Part shown: in pieces, positions 7,293 to 16,125 of the stretch
Position numbering within the stretch: the stretch's first letter is position 1
How the letters are laid out: every line of letters begins with the position of its first letter
Source of the DNA: Chromatiales bacterium
Lineage (GTDB): Bacteria; Pseudomonadota; Gammaproteobacteria; Steroidobacterales; GCA-2729495
DNA length: 64,000 nucleotides
Reading direction: 5' to 3'
Assembly: GCA_020831895.1 (NCBI GenBank)
Contig: JAFIFS010000095.1
Location: forward strand, 1-64,000
Notes under the pieces: generated by a model
What the model was told of the DNA's origin: nothing
Database searches by the model: none
What the model saw: only the letters and a program-made list of their open reading frames with translations
Program-made: the position numbers and the translations under genes

Positions 7293-9044
7293 ATGCTTGG
7301 CATTGACAGGAGCCTGATGGTCCGGTCCACCAGCCGGTGGATCATCGTGGGAATTGCCGCCGGCGTGCTCGCGCTCCTGGTCAGCGTGATGCTGTACTGG
7401 CAGATCGGCAAGGTGATCGATGGCATGTTGGCCGGTGAGAACCTGCTGCTGGCGCTGGCGCCGCTGCTGGCCGGGCTGCTGGCCGTCCGCTTCCTGCTGG
7501 GCTGGCTCTACCGCTCCGCGCAGTACCGTGCCTCCGCGCTGACCAAGCTTGCGCTGCGCGACAAGGTCTACCAGCATTCTCTGCGCATGGGTCCGGCCGT
7601 GCTCGACCGCAAGCGCACCGGCGAGCTGGTCAATGTCGCCGTCGACGGCATGGACTGGATCGAGCTGTTCTATGGGGTCTATTTCGTCCAGTTCGTCGTC
7701 GGCATGGCGACGCCGGTGTTGTTGTGCATATTCATCGGCGTGATCGACTGGGTCGTCGGCCTGGCGCTGGTCGTCAGCATCCCGTTGACCCCGCTGTTCC
7801 TCGGCATGATGGCCAGCCGCTTCCGCAAGACCAGCCAGCGCTATGCCGAGGTCAACAGCGAGCAGAGTGCGCAGTTCCTGGACTCGATCCAGGGCATGCC
7901 CACGCTGAAGATGTTCAACCTGGGCAAGCACCGCGGCGAGGAGATTCACGAGGCGACGGAGACGCAGCGCAAGGAGACCATGCGCCTGCTGCTGATCAAC
8001 CAGATCATGATCCTGTTCGTGGACTTCGGTTTCGCGCTGGGCACCACCGTCGTGCTGACGGTGACGGCGCTGCTGCGCTTCGAGGCCGGCGCCCTGACGC
8101 CGGGCGAGGTGGTCGCGCTGATCCTGGTCAGCGCCGAGTTCGCCAAGCCACTGACGCTGATCGGGCAGTTCTTCTTTGCCGGTGCCGTGGGCCGCGAGTT
8201 CTCGAAGAAAGTCATTGCCTTCCTCGGCGAGCAGCCGCTGGTCCAGGACCCGCCGGGCGCTGCCATGCCGCCGGCACAGCCGCGCCCGACGCTGGCCTTC
8301 AGCGACGTCTCGTTCACCTTCCCCGGCGCCGCACGCCCGGCAGTCGACCACTTCAGCCTGTCCGTGGCACCGGGCGAGACGGTGGCGCTGGTCGGCCAGA
8401 GCGGTTCGGGCAAGACCACGGTGACCAACCTGCTGCTGCGTGCGCTGGCACCGCAGTCCGGGTGCATCAGCCTGGACGGCCAGCCAGTCGACGAGGCGCC
8501 GTCCGACTGGGTGCGCCAGCACCTCGCGCTCGTGCCACAGGACCCGTACCTGTTCCACGGCACGATCGCCGAGAACCTGCGTGTGGCCCGGCCCGATGCC
8601 TCGGACGCCGACCTCGAGTCAGCCTGTGCGGCCGCCAACATCCTCGATCACATCCGTGCCCTGCCCGATGGACTGCAGACAGTGGTCGGCGAGCGTGGGC
8701 TCTCGCTGAGCGGCGGGCAGGTCCAGCGCATCGCCATCGCGCGCGCACTGCTCAAGGATGCCCCGGTCGTCGTGCTCGACGAGCCGACCTCGCAGATTGA
8801 CCTGGAGACCGAGAAAGTGATCCACGAGGCCCTCGAGCGCCTGACCCGGAACAAGAGCGTGCTGCTGATCGCCCACCGCCTGAGCACGGTCGAGAAGGCT
8901 GACCGCATCGTCGTGATGGGCGAGGGTCGCGTGCTGGAGCAGGGCAGCCATGCCGAGCTGCTGAGCCAGGGCGGCGTGTATGCGCACATGGTGGGCACAG
9001 GGGGGCCGGGCCGGCATCCGGCGCTGGCGGGAGGTGTGGCATGA
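7293..9044 (+). CDS. CydD-like half of a heterodimeric ABC exporter
   Basis: A 583-aa fused permease-ATPase. Six membrane helices span residues about 15-310. The C-terminal ABC domain has Walker A GQSGSGKTT (about 368-376), Q-loop LVPQDPYLFHG, signature LSGGQ, Walker B VVVLDEPTSQ and switch His AHR. The organisation resembles CydD of the thiol (cysteine/glutathione) exporter that supports cytochrome bd assembly. The next gene overlaps by 4 bases (ATGA) and encodes the partner. No cydAB lies nearby, and the promoter looks MerR-controlled, so a role in exporting thiols or thiol-metal conjugates during metal stress is possible. AGAGGAA ahead of the ATG supports this start. Confidence 0.75.
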   Translation: MLGIDRSLMVRSTSRWIIVGIAAGVLALLVSVMLYWQIGKVIDGMLAGENLLLALAPLLAGLLAVRFLLGWLYRSAQYRASALTKLALRDKVYQHSLRMGPAVLDRKRTGELVNVAVDGMDWIELFYGVYFVQFVVGMATPVLLCIFIGVIDWVVGLALVVSIPLTPLFLGMMASRFRKTSQRYAEVNSEQSAQFLDSIQGMPTLKMFNLGKHRGEEIHEATETQRKETMRLLLINQIMILFVDFGFALGTTVVLTVTALLRFEAGALTPGEVVALILVSAEFAKPLTLIGQFFFAGAVGREFSKKVIAFLGEQPLVQDPPGAAMPPAQPRPTLAFSDVSFTFPGAARPAVDHFSLSVAPGETVALVGQSGSGKTTVTNLLLRALAPQSGCISLDGQPVDEAPSDWVRQHLALVPQDPYLFHGTIAENLRVARPDASDADLESACAAANILDHIRALPDGLQTVVGERGLSLSGGQVQRIAIARALLKDAPVVVLDEPTSQIDLETEKVIHEALERLTRNKSVLLIAHRLSTVEKADRIVVMGEGRVLEQGSHAELLSQGGVYAHMVGTGGPGRHPALAGGVA

Positions 9045-10807
9045 GTCATCGCGAGGTACTGGTCCGGCTGCTGAAGTTCATGCGGCCACTCAACGGGGTC
9101 ATGGTGGTGTCGACCGTCGCCCGGACGATCAAGCTGCTGATGCAGGTTGCGCTGATTGCCTTCGCGGTGGCCGGCGTCGGGCGCTATGTCGCCGACCCGG
9201 GTGCTGCCACGCTCTGGTATGTCGTCGGCATGCTGGCGATGTACGCGTTCTTTCTCGGGTTGTTCAACTATATAGAGACCTACACCGGGCACTACGTGGC
9301 CTTCTGGTTGCTGGCCATGCTGCGCAACGAGTTCTATGACAGGATCGAGCCCCTGGCCCCGGCTGGCACCACGCGACTGCGCACCGGTGATGCGGTTTCC
9401 CGGGTGATCAACGACTGCGAGCGGGTCGAGCCGTTCTATGCGCACACGATCGCGCCGGCCATCAGCGCGGTGATCGTGCCGCTGCTGCTGCTGCTGTTCC
9501 TCGCCAATGTCTACCATCCGGCCTTCGCCTGGACCCTGCTGCCTTTCCTGCTGCTGATGGGCCTGGTCGTGCCGCTGCTGACAGCGCTGATCGGCCGCGC
9601 CGGCGGTGATGACTGGCGCCGCTACCAGGGCGAGGTCAACGCATTCCTGACCGACAGCCTGCAGGGGCTCAGGGACACGATTGCATTCGGTGCCGGCGAG
9701 CGCCGGCGCAAGGAAGCCTGGCAGCTTGGTGAGAAGCTGCAGTCTGGCCAGGAACACCTGGCGCGTGCGGACTCGTTCCAGCGCGCGGTCACGGAGTTCG
9801 TCGTCGGGGCGGCTGCGCTGGCGATGCTCTGGGTCGGCTGGGGACTGGTGCAGCAGGGGCTGATCGACCCGCTCACGCAGCTTCCGGTGGTCATCGCCGT
9901 CGCGCTGGTCTCGTTCAATGCGACCGCGGGCATCAACAACGTGGTCAATGACTACAAGGTCTCGATCGTCTCGGCCCGGCGCCTGTTCGAGATGACCGAT
10001 CAGCAACCCGCGGTCACCGACCGGGTTGCCAGCTCGCCACGGATCGCTGAGCCCTCGATCAGCTTCCGCGATGTCCGCTTCGGTTACGAGCCCGGGCAGG
10101 AGGTCCTGCGCGGGATCAGCTTCGAGATCCCGGCCGGCCGGCACTACGCGATCGTTGGCACCAGCGGGGCCGGCAAGTCGACCATCGCCAACCTGCTGTT
10201 GCGCTTCTGGGACGTCGATGCCGGCGAGATCCGGATCGGCGGCCAGCGGGTGGAGGATTTTCGACTCGAGGACCTGCGTGGCCTGGTTGCCGTGGTCGCC
10301 CAGCGCAACTACATCTTCAACTCGACCATCGGCGAGAACATCCGGATGGGCCGGCTCGATGCGTCCCGTGCCGAGATCGAGGAGGCGGCCCGGCGCGCCG
10401 GGCTCAGGGAGTGGATCGACAGCCTGCCCGACGGCTATGACACTCGAGTCGGCGAGATGGGCTCGAAGGTCTCGGGCGGCCAGCGCCAGCGGATCGCTAT
10501 CGCGCGCGCACTGCTCAAGGATGCGCCGATCCTGGGGCTGGACGAGGCGACGTCCAGCCTCGATGTCGGCACCGAGCGTGAGGTCAATGCGGCGATTCGC
10601 GAACTGTCCCGGGGCCGCACGGTGCTGACGATCGCCCACCGGCTGTCCACCGTGCGCAATGCCGACGAGATCCTGGTGCTTGAGCAGGGTCGTGTCGTCG
10701 AGCAGGGCACGGATGCGGAGCTGATGAGACGCAATGGCGTCTATGCGCGGATCTTCGAGTTGCAGCAGGACGAGGTCGACAGCCGACTGACGCCAGCCCC
10801 CGCCTGA
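9041..10807 (+). CDS. CydC-like half of a heterodimeric ABC exporter
   Basis: A 588-aa fused permease-ATPase, the second subunit of the pair. The transmembrane region (about 15-310) has the long coupling helices of type I exporters. The ABC domain shows Walker A GTSGAGKST, Q-loop VVAQRNYIFNSTI, signature VSGGQRQR, Walker B ILGLDEATSS and AHRLST. Both ATP sites appear intact by motif in both subunits. Translation is coupled to the upstream gene (ATGA overlap, GGGAGG ribosome site). The substrate is inferred only by likeness to CydDC: a low-molecular-weight thiol or a conjugate. Confidence 0.75.
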   Translation: MSHREVLVRLLKFMRPLNGVMVVSTVARTIKLLMQVALIAFAVAGVGRYVADPGAATLWYVVGMLAMYAFFLGLFNYIETYTGHYVAFWLLAMLRNEFYDRIEPLAPAGTTRLRTGDAVSRVINDCERVEPFYAHTIAPAISAVIVPLLLLLFLANVYHPAFAWTLLPFLLLMGLVVPLLTALIGRAGGDDWRRYQGEVNAFLTDSLQGLRDTIAFGAGERRRKEAWQLGEKLQSGQEHLARADSFQRAVTEFVVGAAALAMLWVGWGLVQQGLIDPLTQLPVVIAVALVSFNATAGINNVVNDYKVSIVSARRLFEMTDQQPAVTDRVASSPRIAEPSISFRDVRFGYEPGQEVLRGISFEIPAGRHYAIVGTSGAGKSTIANLLLRFWDVDAGEIRIGGQRVEDFRLEDLRGLVAVVAQRNYIFNSTIGENIRMGRLDASRAEIEEAARRAGLREWIDSLPDGYDTRVGEMGSKVSGGQRQRIAIARALLKDAPILGLDEATSSLDVGTEREVNAAIRELSRGRTVLTIAHRLSTVRNADEILVLEQGRVVEQGTDAELMRRNGVYARIFELQQDEVDSRLTPAPA

Positions 10808-10886
10808 CGGTCAGGCTCCGTCCGGGGGGCTCCCGACGAATAAGCGGGGTATCGTATGCTCAGCCGGGAATTGTCTGGAACCGCCA

Positions 10887-11546
10887 ATGACTGCAAGGAC
10901 CAAGCTGCTCCTCTGGGAGATCGTCTGCATCTTCTGGGTCGCCACGGTGGGCTCGTTGCTGCATTTCGCCTTCGAGCTCAGTGACTACTGGACACCGATG
11001 GCGTTCTTCGCAGCGGTCAACGAGAGCGCCTGGGAACACGTGAAGATGTACTTCTGGCCGGGGCTGTTCTTCGCGCTGGCCCAGTACACCTACACGCGGC
11101 ACCTCGCCAACAACTACTGGCTCGGCAAGGCGCTGGCGCTGCTGGTGACGCCGCTGGTCATCTTTGTCTGTTATTTCAGCTACATGGCCTGGGTCCAGGC
11201 CAGCGGTGCACGGGTGACGCTGTGGATCATGCTGATGATCATGACCTTCGGCATTACTGCCGGCCAGCTGACGAGCTGGTTCGTGCTGACGCGTGAGCCG
11301 CTAGGCGCCTGGCGCAGGCCGGCCGCGTCGGGGATCTACGTGACTCTGCTGCTGGCCTTCTCGACCTTCACGTTCTTTCCGCCGCGGGTTTTCCTGTTCA
11401 ACAACTTCTTCTGCTACCAGTATACGAACGAGTTCGGGATCCTGGATGACTATGGCCCTTACCGGGTGTTCACGCGCGGGGAAGACGGCAGTGAGGCGGG
11501 GGGTGTGTTCTATTGCGACAATCTGCCGGGAACAGACGGGCCTTGA
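10887..11546 (+). CDS. DUF6512-like integral membrane protein
   Basis: A 219-aa protein with about six hydrophobic segments and the conserved-looking motif AAVNESAWEHVKMYFWPGLFF (about residues 45-65) near the second helix. That motif is characteristic of a family of unknown function best known from Firmicutes (DUF6512). A C-terminal soluble tail with several cysteines (FFCYQYTNEFGI, FYCDN) would be cytoplasmic or external. It ends within the next gene, so the two may be translationally coupled. The function is not known. Confidence 0.65.
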   Translation: MTARTKLLLWEIVCIFWVATVGSLLHFAFELSDYWTPMAFFAAVNESAWEHVKMYFWPGLFFALAQYTYTRHLANNYWLGKALALLVTPLVIFVCYFSYMAWVQASGARVTLWIMLMIMTFGITAGQLTSWFVLTREPLGAWRRPAASGIYVTLLLAFSTFTFFPPRVFLFNNFFCYQYTNEFGILDDYGPYRVFTRGEDGSEAGGVFYCDNLPGTDGP

Positions 11547-12082
11547 CGCTGGTAGCGGCACTGGCGCCCGAGGAGTGGGATGAGGAGCAGCGCAAGCTGC
11601 TGGCTTATGCTCACGAGAAGGGCGGCTTCTATAACGTGCTGGGTACGCTGGCGCGGCATATGGAGGCCTCGCGGCGGCTCGGGCAGGTGGGCGCGCATGT
11701 GCTGGGCCCGACATCGACGCTGAGCCCGCGCGAGCGTGAGCTGCTGGTGCTGCGCACGGCCTGGAACTGCGAGTCCGAATACGAGTGGGGGCAGCATGTG
11801 CTGCTCGGGCGACGGGCGGGGATCAGTGACGAGGAGATCGCCCGTGTCCGGCAGGGCCCGGATGCGCCGGGCTGGGTCATGCACGAGGCGGCGTTGCTGC
11901 GTGCGGCCGATGAGCTCAACCAGTGCCAGCGGATCTCGGATGGCACCTGGGCCGTGCTGGCCGGGCACTATAAGACGCTCCAGCTGATGGATATCGTGTT
12001 CGCCGTCGGCCAGTACACGCTGATCGCCATGGCGCTCAACAGCTTTGCCACGCCGCTGGACGAGGGCCTGCAAGGCTTCTGA
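11513..12082 (+). CDS. Carboxymuconolactone decarboxylase (AhpD-like) family protein
   Basis: 189 aa from the TTG at 11513. Core CMD motifs are LSPRERELLVLRTAWNCESEYEWGQHV (residues about 76-102) and the C-terminal helix LMDIVFAVGQYTLIAMALNSF. The CxxC thioredoxin-like site of true AhpD is absent (only one Cys in the motif), so it belongs to the EYEWGQH subgroup, often annotated as uncharacterised peroxidase-related or decarboxylase-like. A second TTG at 11543 would overlap the upstream stop by 4 bases (TTGA) and gives a more usual N-terminus; that start is equally plausible. The substrate is unknown. Confidence 0.8.
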   Translation: MRQSAGNRRALTLVAALAPEEWDEEQRKLLAYAHEKGGFYNVLGTLARHMEASRRLGQVGAHVLGPTSTLSPRERELLVLRTAWNCESEYEWGQHVLLGRRAGISDEEIARVRQGPDAPGWVMHEAALLRAADELNQCQRISDGTWAVLAGHYKTLQLMDIVFAVGQYTLIAMALNSFATPLDEGLQGF

Positions 12083-12144
12083 GCTGGCTTGACTCGCCAC
12101 CAAGGCTGGCCGATCCTGCCCCGGGGCAGTTATGGTCGGTCCTG

Positions 12145-13605
12145 ATGCTCGAGAAACTCAAGCCGGTGCCGCGCGTGAGCCGTGCCGATTACGCCAGGAC
12201 GGAGGCTGACCTGCGGGTCGACCTCGTCAATGCGCAATACGACCTGCGTCGGGCCCGCTACCCGGTGATCGTGCTCGTGGCCGGCGACGACCGGGTCGGC
12301 ATCAACGAGACTGTCCAGCTCCTGCAGCACTGGATGGACGCGCGCTACCTGGTGACGCGCGTATTTGTCCAGCCATCCGAGGCTGAGCGCGAGCGGCCTC
12401 TGTTCTGGCGGTACTGGCGGGCACTGCCGCCGCATGGCAGTGTCGGCCTGCATGTGGGCAGCTGGGCCACGTCCCTGGTGCGTGAGCGGCTCAAGGGCTC
12501 CCTGGATGCTGCAGCCTTCGCTCGGCGGCTGGGCTGGGTCCGGCAGTTCGAGCGCGAGCTCGTCGACGACGGCGCGCTGCTGATCAAGTTCTGGCTGCAC
12601 ATCAGCCGCAAGGAGCTTGGCAAGCGCCTGGGCAAGTTCACCGGTCCCGATGACGAGTACTGGCAGGTGGAGAACTCCGACCGGCGGGCCTACCGCGACC
12701 ACGCAGAGATGGTCGCCCTGATCGAGGACATGTTCGCCGTCACCCACACGGCGCGCGCGCCCTGGTTCGCGGTGCGCAGCGCCCAGTCGCGTGCACGCAA
12801 CCTCGCCGTGGCGACTCAGCTGCGCGATGCCCTCCATGAGCGTATGTCACTCCGCAGACGACGTCCGTCCAGGGTGCCTCAATCGCGGGGCAGCTACCCG
12901 GACGCGCTGGGCGGGGTGCAGCTGGATGAGCGTTTCGAGGATTACGATCGCTACCGCCGGGCACGGCGGCACTGGCAGACCGAGCTGGGTCGCCTCACGC
13001 GCGCCGGGCGCGACAGAGGCCGTTCGGCGATCCTGGTGTTCGAAGGCTGGGATGCGGCCGGCAAGGGGGGCGCGATACGTCGACTGACCCAGGCGATGAG
13101 CGTGCGTGATTACCGGGTGATCCCGGTCGGCGCGCCTACCGACGAGGAGCAGGCGCACCATTACCTGTGGCGGTTCTGGCGCCACCTGCTTCCACCCGGG
13201 CGCGTCCTGATCTTCGACCGAAGCTGGTATGGGCGGGTGCTCGTCGAGAGGGTCGAGGGTTTTGCCCGGCCAGACGAGTGGGAGCGGGCCTACCAGGAGA
13301 TCTGCGACTTCGAGGCCCAGCTCACGGGTCATGGGATCGTCCTGTGCAAGTTCTGGCTGCACATCGACCGCCGCGAGCAGCTGAGGCGCTTTCGTGCGCG
13401 CGAGAAGACGGCCTACAAGAAGTACAAGATCACCGAGGAGGATTACCGCAATCGCGAGCAGTGGGAGGCCTACAGCGAGGCGGTGAACGAGATGGTCGCG
13501 CGCACGGACACCGGGGAGGCACCGTGGCACCTCGTGCCTGCGAACGACAAGCGCTGGGCACGGGTCGAGGTACTGAAGACGGTCTGCCGGGCGCTGGCGG
13601 CGTGA
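12145..13605 (+). CDS. pap: Polyphosphate:AMP phosphotransferase (two-domain PPK2)
   Basis: 486 aa, the length of class II PPK2 enzymes with duplicated domains. They transfer phosphate from polyphosphate to AMP, giving ADP. The C-terminal domain (about 255-486) has an intact Walker A GWDAAGKGGAIRR, lid and Walker B-like FDRSWYGRVLVERVEGF, and CKFWLHIDRREQLRRF. The N-terminal domain (about 1-225) keeps the fold but its P-loop has decayed to AGDDRVGINETV, lacking the Lys, as expected for the structural half of Pap. It is followed by a TrmH-type gene through a GTGA overlap. The enzyme type is firm; the physiological role (nucleotide recycling) is known for the family. Confidence 0.88.
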   Translation: MLEKLKPVPRVSRADYARTEADLRVDLVNAQYDLRRARYPVIVLVAGDDRVGINETVQLLQHWMDARYLVTRVFVQPSEAERERPLFWRYWRALPPHGSVGLHVGSWATSLVRERLKGSLDAAAFARRLGWVRQFERELVDDGALLIKFWLHISRKELGKRLGKFTGPDDEYWQVENSDRRAYRDHAEMVALIEDMFAVTHTARAPWFAVRSAQSRARNLAVATQLRDALHERMSLRRRRPSRVPQSRGSYPDALGGVQLDERFEDYDRYRRARRHWQTELGRLTRAGRDRGRSAILVFEGWDAAGKGGAIRRLTQAMSVRDYRVIPVGAPTDEEQAHHYLWRFWRHLLPPGRVLIFDRSWYGRVLVERVEGFARPDEWERAYQEICDFEAQLTGHGIVLCKFWLHIDRREQLRRFRAREKTAYKKYKITEEDYRNREQWEAYSEAVNEMVARTDTGEAPWHLVPANDKRWARVEVLKTVCRALAA

Positions 13606-14420
13606 CCCTGGTCAGCTCACCGGACAATCCGCGCTTCCGCTGGCTGCTTGGGCTGGCGGACTCGCCGCGTTGCCGGCGCAGCGAGCAGCTCGCCCTGCTG
13701 GATGGCCTGCATCTTGTTTCGACCGCCTGCGAGCGGCTGGGAACACCTGAACTGCTGGTGATCAGCGCGCGCGCGCGCGAGAACCCCGAGCTGGCGGCGT
13801 GGCTCGAGCGACAGCGGGTGGAGCCCCTGGTACTTGCCCCGGGGCTGTTCCGCCGCATCTCGCCGCTAACCACCCCTACGGGCCTGCTCGCCGTCGTGCG
13901 CATCCCCTCGCCTGGTGCGCTGCCATCCATCGATGAGCCGGCCGTGTTGCTGGACGCGATCCAGGACCCCGGTAACCTGGGCTCGATCCTGCGCAGCGCC
14001 GCCGCGGCCGGGCTTCGTTCGCTGCTGCTCTCCACTGATTGCGCCGACCCCTGGTCACCTCGCGTGCTGCGCGCAGGCATGGGCGCGCACTTCTCACTGT
14101 CCATCCACGAGCGGGTCGACCTGCCGGCCTGGGCGCGCGCCCGGCAGACGCAAGTACTCGGCTGCGAGGCTCGGGGTGAGACGACGCTCTGGGAATCCAG
14201 GCTGACCGGCCCGGTCGCCCTGGCATTCGGCAATGAGGGTCGCGGCATCTCGGGATCACTGCGCGCCGAACTGGATGCCGTGGTTTCGATCCCGATGTCC
14301 GCTGACAGCGAATCGCTCAACGTGGCTGCGGCTGCCGCCATATGCCTGTTCGAGCGGGCCAGGCAGTCAGCCGCGTCGGCGGGCCCACGCCGGGCCGAGG
14401 GTGCCCGCTACGGTTCGTGA
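13602..14420 (+). CDS. TrmH/SpoU family RNA 2'-O-methyltransferase
   Basis: 272 aa from GTG 13602, which overlaps the stop of the upstream gene (GTGA). An N-terminal substrate-binding region is followed by the SPOUT knot: motif 1 DAIQDPGNLGSILRSAAAAG (about 120-139), motif 2 LAFGNEGRGIS and motif 3 SLNVAAAAAICLFE. These bind S-adenosylmethionine and methylate a ribose 2'-OH in rRNA or tRNA. It resembles the RlmB/TsnR side of the family, but the exact target base is not predictable here. It overlaps the end of the convergent ICMT gene by 13 bases. Confidence 0.87.
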   Translation: MTLVSSPDNPRFRWLLGLADSPRCRRSEQLALLDGLHLVSTACERLGTPELLVISARARENPELAAWLERQRVEPLVLAPGLFRRISPLTTPTGLLAVVRIPSPGALPSIDEPAVLLDAIQDPGNLGSILRSAAAAGLRSLLLSTDCADPWSPRVLRAGMGAHFSLSIHERVDLPAWARARQTQVLGCEARGETTLWESRLTGPVALAFGNEGRGISGSLRAELDAVVSIPMSADSESLNVAAAAAICLFERARQSAASAGPRRAEGARYGS

Positions 14421-14908
14421 TCCCGGGCCCCGGCCAGCGCCTGTTCCTCGGCCCGTATGCGTATCCAGAGGAGGGCGAGCTTGGCCAGCGTGAAAACCAG
14501 CGCGATTTCCCACAGCCCGAATGCGAGCGGCAGCAGGATGAGTTCGGCCACGACGACCAGGTAGTTGGGGTGCTTCACGAAGCGGTAGGGCCCGCGCCTG
14601 ACCAGCGGCTCGCCAGGCAGCACGATGATTCGCGTCGTCCAGCGCTCGCCCAGCGCGAGGAGGACCCACAGACGCACCGGCTGCAGCAGAAGGAACAGCA
14701 GCAGCGGCAGCCAGCTTACGGGCTGGCCGGGCGCGAGTATCCAGAGCGCAGCGAGCCAGCCTGTATGAAGCAGGACGATAGCCGGATAATGGCCTGCTCC
14801 GGCCTCACGCGCGCCCCGCGCCAGCAGTCGACGCGTGTTCCGCTGCGCGTAGGCAAGTTCAGCGAGCCGCTGCAGCGTGACCAGCGCGAGTACGGCAGCG
14901 GCTATCAT
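14408..14908 (-). CDS. Isoprenylcysteine carboxyl methyltransferase (ICMT)-type membrane methyltransferase
   Basis: A 166-aa inner-membrane protein with four to five hydrophobic segments. It has the ICMT-like C-terminal signature GPYRFVKHPNYLVVVAELI (about 106-124) and RIRAEEQAL, which bind S-adenosylmethionine. The start codon overlaps the stop of the type III polyketide synthase (ATGA), so both are made together. In Bacillus bpsAB the same gene pair makes alkylpyrones and methylates them; by analogy this enzyme would O-methylate a long-chain pyrone or resorcinol. That product is inferred. Confidence 0.85.
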   Translation of the reverse strand: MIAAAVLALVTLQRLAELAYAQRNTRRLLARGAREAGAGHYPAIVLLHTGWLAALWILAPGQPVSWLPLLLFLLLQPVRLWVLLALGERWTTRIIVLPGEPLVRRGPYRFVKHPNYLVVVAELILLPLAFGLWEIALVFTLAKLALLWIRIRAEEQALAGARDHEP

Positions 14909-15954
14909 GGGCGCCGCTCCAGCCGCAGCCCGCTGAGCGTGAATCCTGGCCCCAGTGCGAGCAGCATCGCGCGCTCCGGCAGGCCTGACTCGATCAGGCG
15001 CTGGAGCACGAACAGCACGGTGGGCGCGGACATGTTGCCGCATTCGCGCAGCACCGCCCGCTCGTGGTCCAGTGACCCCGTCTGCAGTCCCAGGCTGCTT
15101 TCCAGCGCCGCGATGACCTTCGCGCCCCCCGGATGACAGACGAAGCGGTCCACCGTGCCGCCACAGCGCGCCTCCAGCATGCGTAGGCCTCCCGCGAGCT
15201 CGGTCTCGATGAAGGGAGGAATGGAGCGGTCGAAAACCACGTCGAGCCCGGGGTCTTCGACGTTCCAGCCCATGATTCCCAGGGTGTCCGGCCACAGGTG
15301 TTCCGCACCCGGTCCCACCTGAGCGATGCCGCCATCGCCCGGAGCAAGCAGGCAGGCTGCAGCACCGTCGCCGAACAGGGCCGTGGCGACGATGTTGGCC
15401 TTGCTGGACTTGTCGCCGCGGAAGGCCAGGGAGCACAGCTCCACCGTTACGAACAGCACGACCCTTCCACTCGCCGCGAGCCGCGCGGCCAGCGCCAGTC
15501 CCGAGACGCCGCCGGCACAGCCCAGGCCAAACAAGGGCACACGCTCGGCATCGGGCCGAAAGCCCAGTGCGCTCGCCGCGCGCGCCTCCAGGGAGGGCGT
15601 AGCGATGCCGGTAGTCGATACGGTCACCAGCGTGTCGACTTCGGCGGCTTCAAGCTTCGCTGCCGCCAGTGCGCGGCTCGCGGCCTGTGTGTACAGCGCG
15701 TCGGCAGATTCCAGGTAGGCCGCGTTCCTGGCCTGCCAGCCGGCCTCTTCGAGGTACCACTCCGCGGGTCTGGCCAGTTGCCTTGTGGCTATCCCGGCGT
15801 GATCGAACACGGTCTCGAGGCGCGCGAACAGGCCGTTCGCGCCGCTGAACCGCCGGCGGGCGATCGCCTTGGCCTCCTCCTGCCGCAACCGGTGAGGCGG
15901 CAGCGCGGTGGCAAGTGACAGCAGTGCTGCCTGCAAAGTCGCGGTCCCGTCCAT
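14905..15954 (-). CDS. Type III polyketide synthase (chalcone/stilbene synthase family)
   Basis: 349 aa, starting at the ATG giving MDGTATLQA. The catalytic triad is visible: Cys in FGLGCAGGVSGLA (about 150-162), His in RFVCHPGGAKV and Asn in ECGNMSAPT. The C-terminal GPGFTLSGLRLERR is typical. Such enzymes extend an acyl-CoA or acyl-ACP starter with malonyl units to alkylpyrones or alkylresorcinols, often membrane lipids of dormant or stressed cells. It is in an operon with the overlapping ICMT-type methyltransferase and divergent from the PQQ dehydrogenase. Longer upstream extensions of the frame lack family sequence and were not used. Confidence 0.9.
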   Translation of the reverse strand: MDGTATLQAALLSLATALPPHRLRQEEAKAIARRRFSGANGLFARLETVFDHAGIATRQLARPAEWYLEEAGWQARNAAYLESADALYTQAASRALAAAKLEAAEVDTLVTVSTTGIATPSLEARAASALGFRPDAERVPLFGLGCAGGVSGLALAARLAASGRVVLFVTVELCSLAFRGDKSSKANIVATALFGDGAAACLLAPGDGGIAQVGPGAEHLWPDTLGIMGWNVEDPGLDVVFDRSIPPFIETELAGGLRMLEARCGGTVDRFVCHPGGAKVIAALESSLGLQTGSLDHERAVLRECGNMSAPTVLFVLQRLIESGLPERAMLLALGPGFTLSGLRLERRP

Positions 15955-16125
15955 GGATGGTCTGGTGATCCGGCCGCGCCGGGCCTGGCTGCGCTGCAGG
16001 AAAATTGCAGCCGCTCGCCACTCACGGTGCCAGTGAAGGTCGCCCGGCGCAAGCCATATCCGGCCGTTGAGTGCGCCGCTGCGCCCCGGGTTCAGCGGCA
16101 GCGCCCTATGGTAGATTGACCGCCC

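Noticed and set aside
8648-10639. A 663-codon minus-strand frame opposite the ABC exporter genes
   Set aside because: Shadow frame with repetitive Gln/Asp/Arg composition; the exporter motifs on the plus strand are unmistakable.
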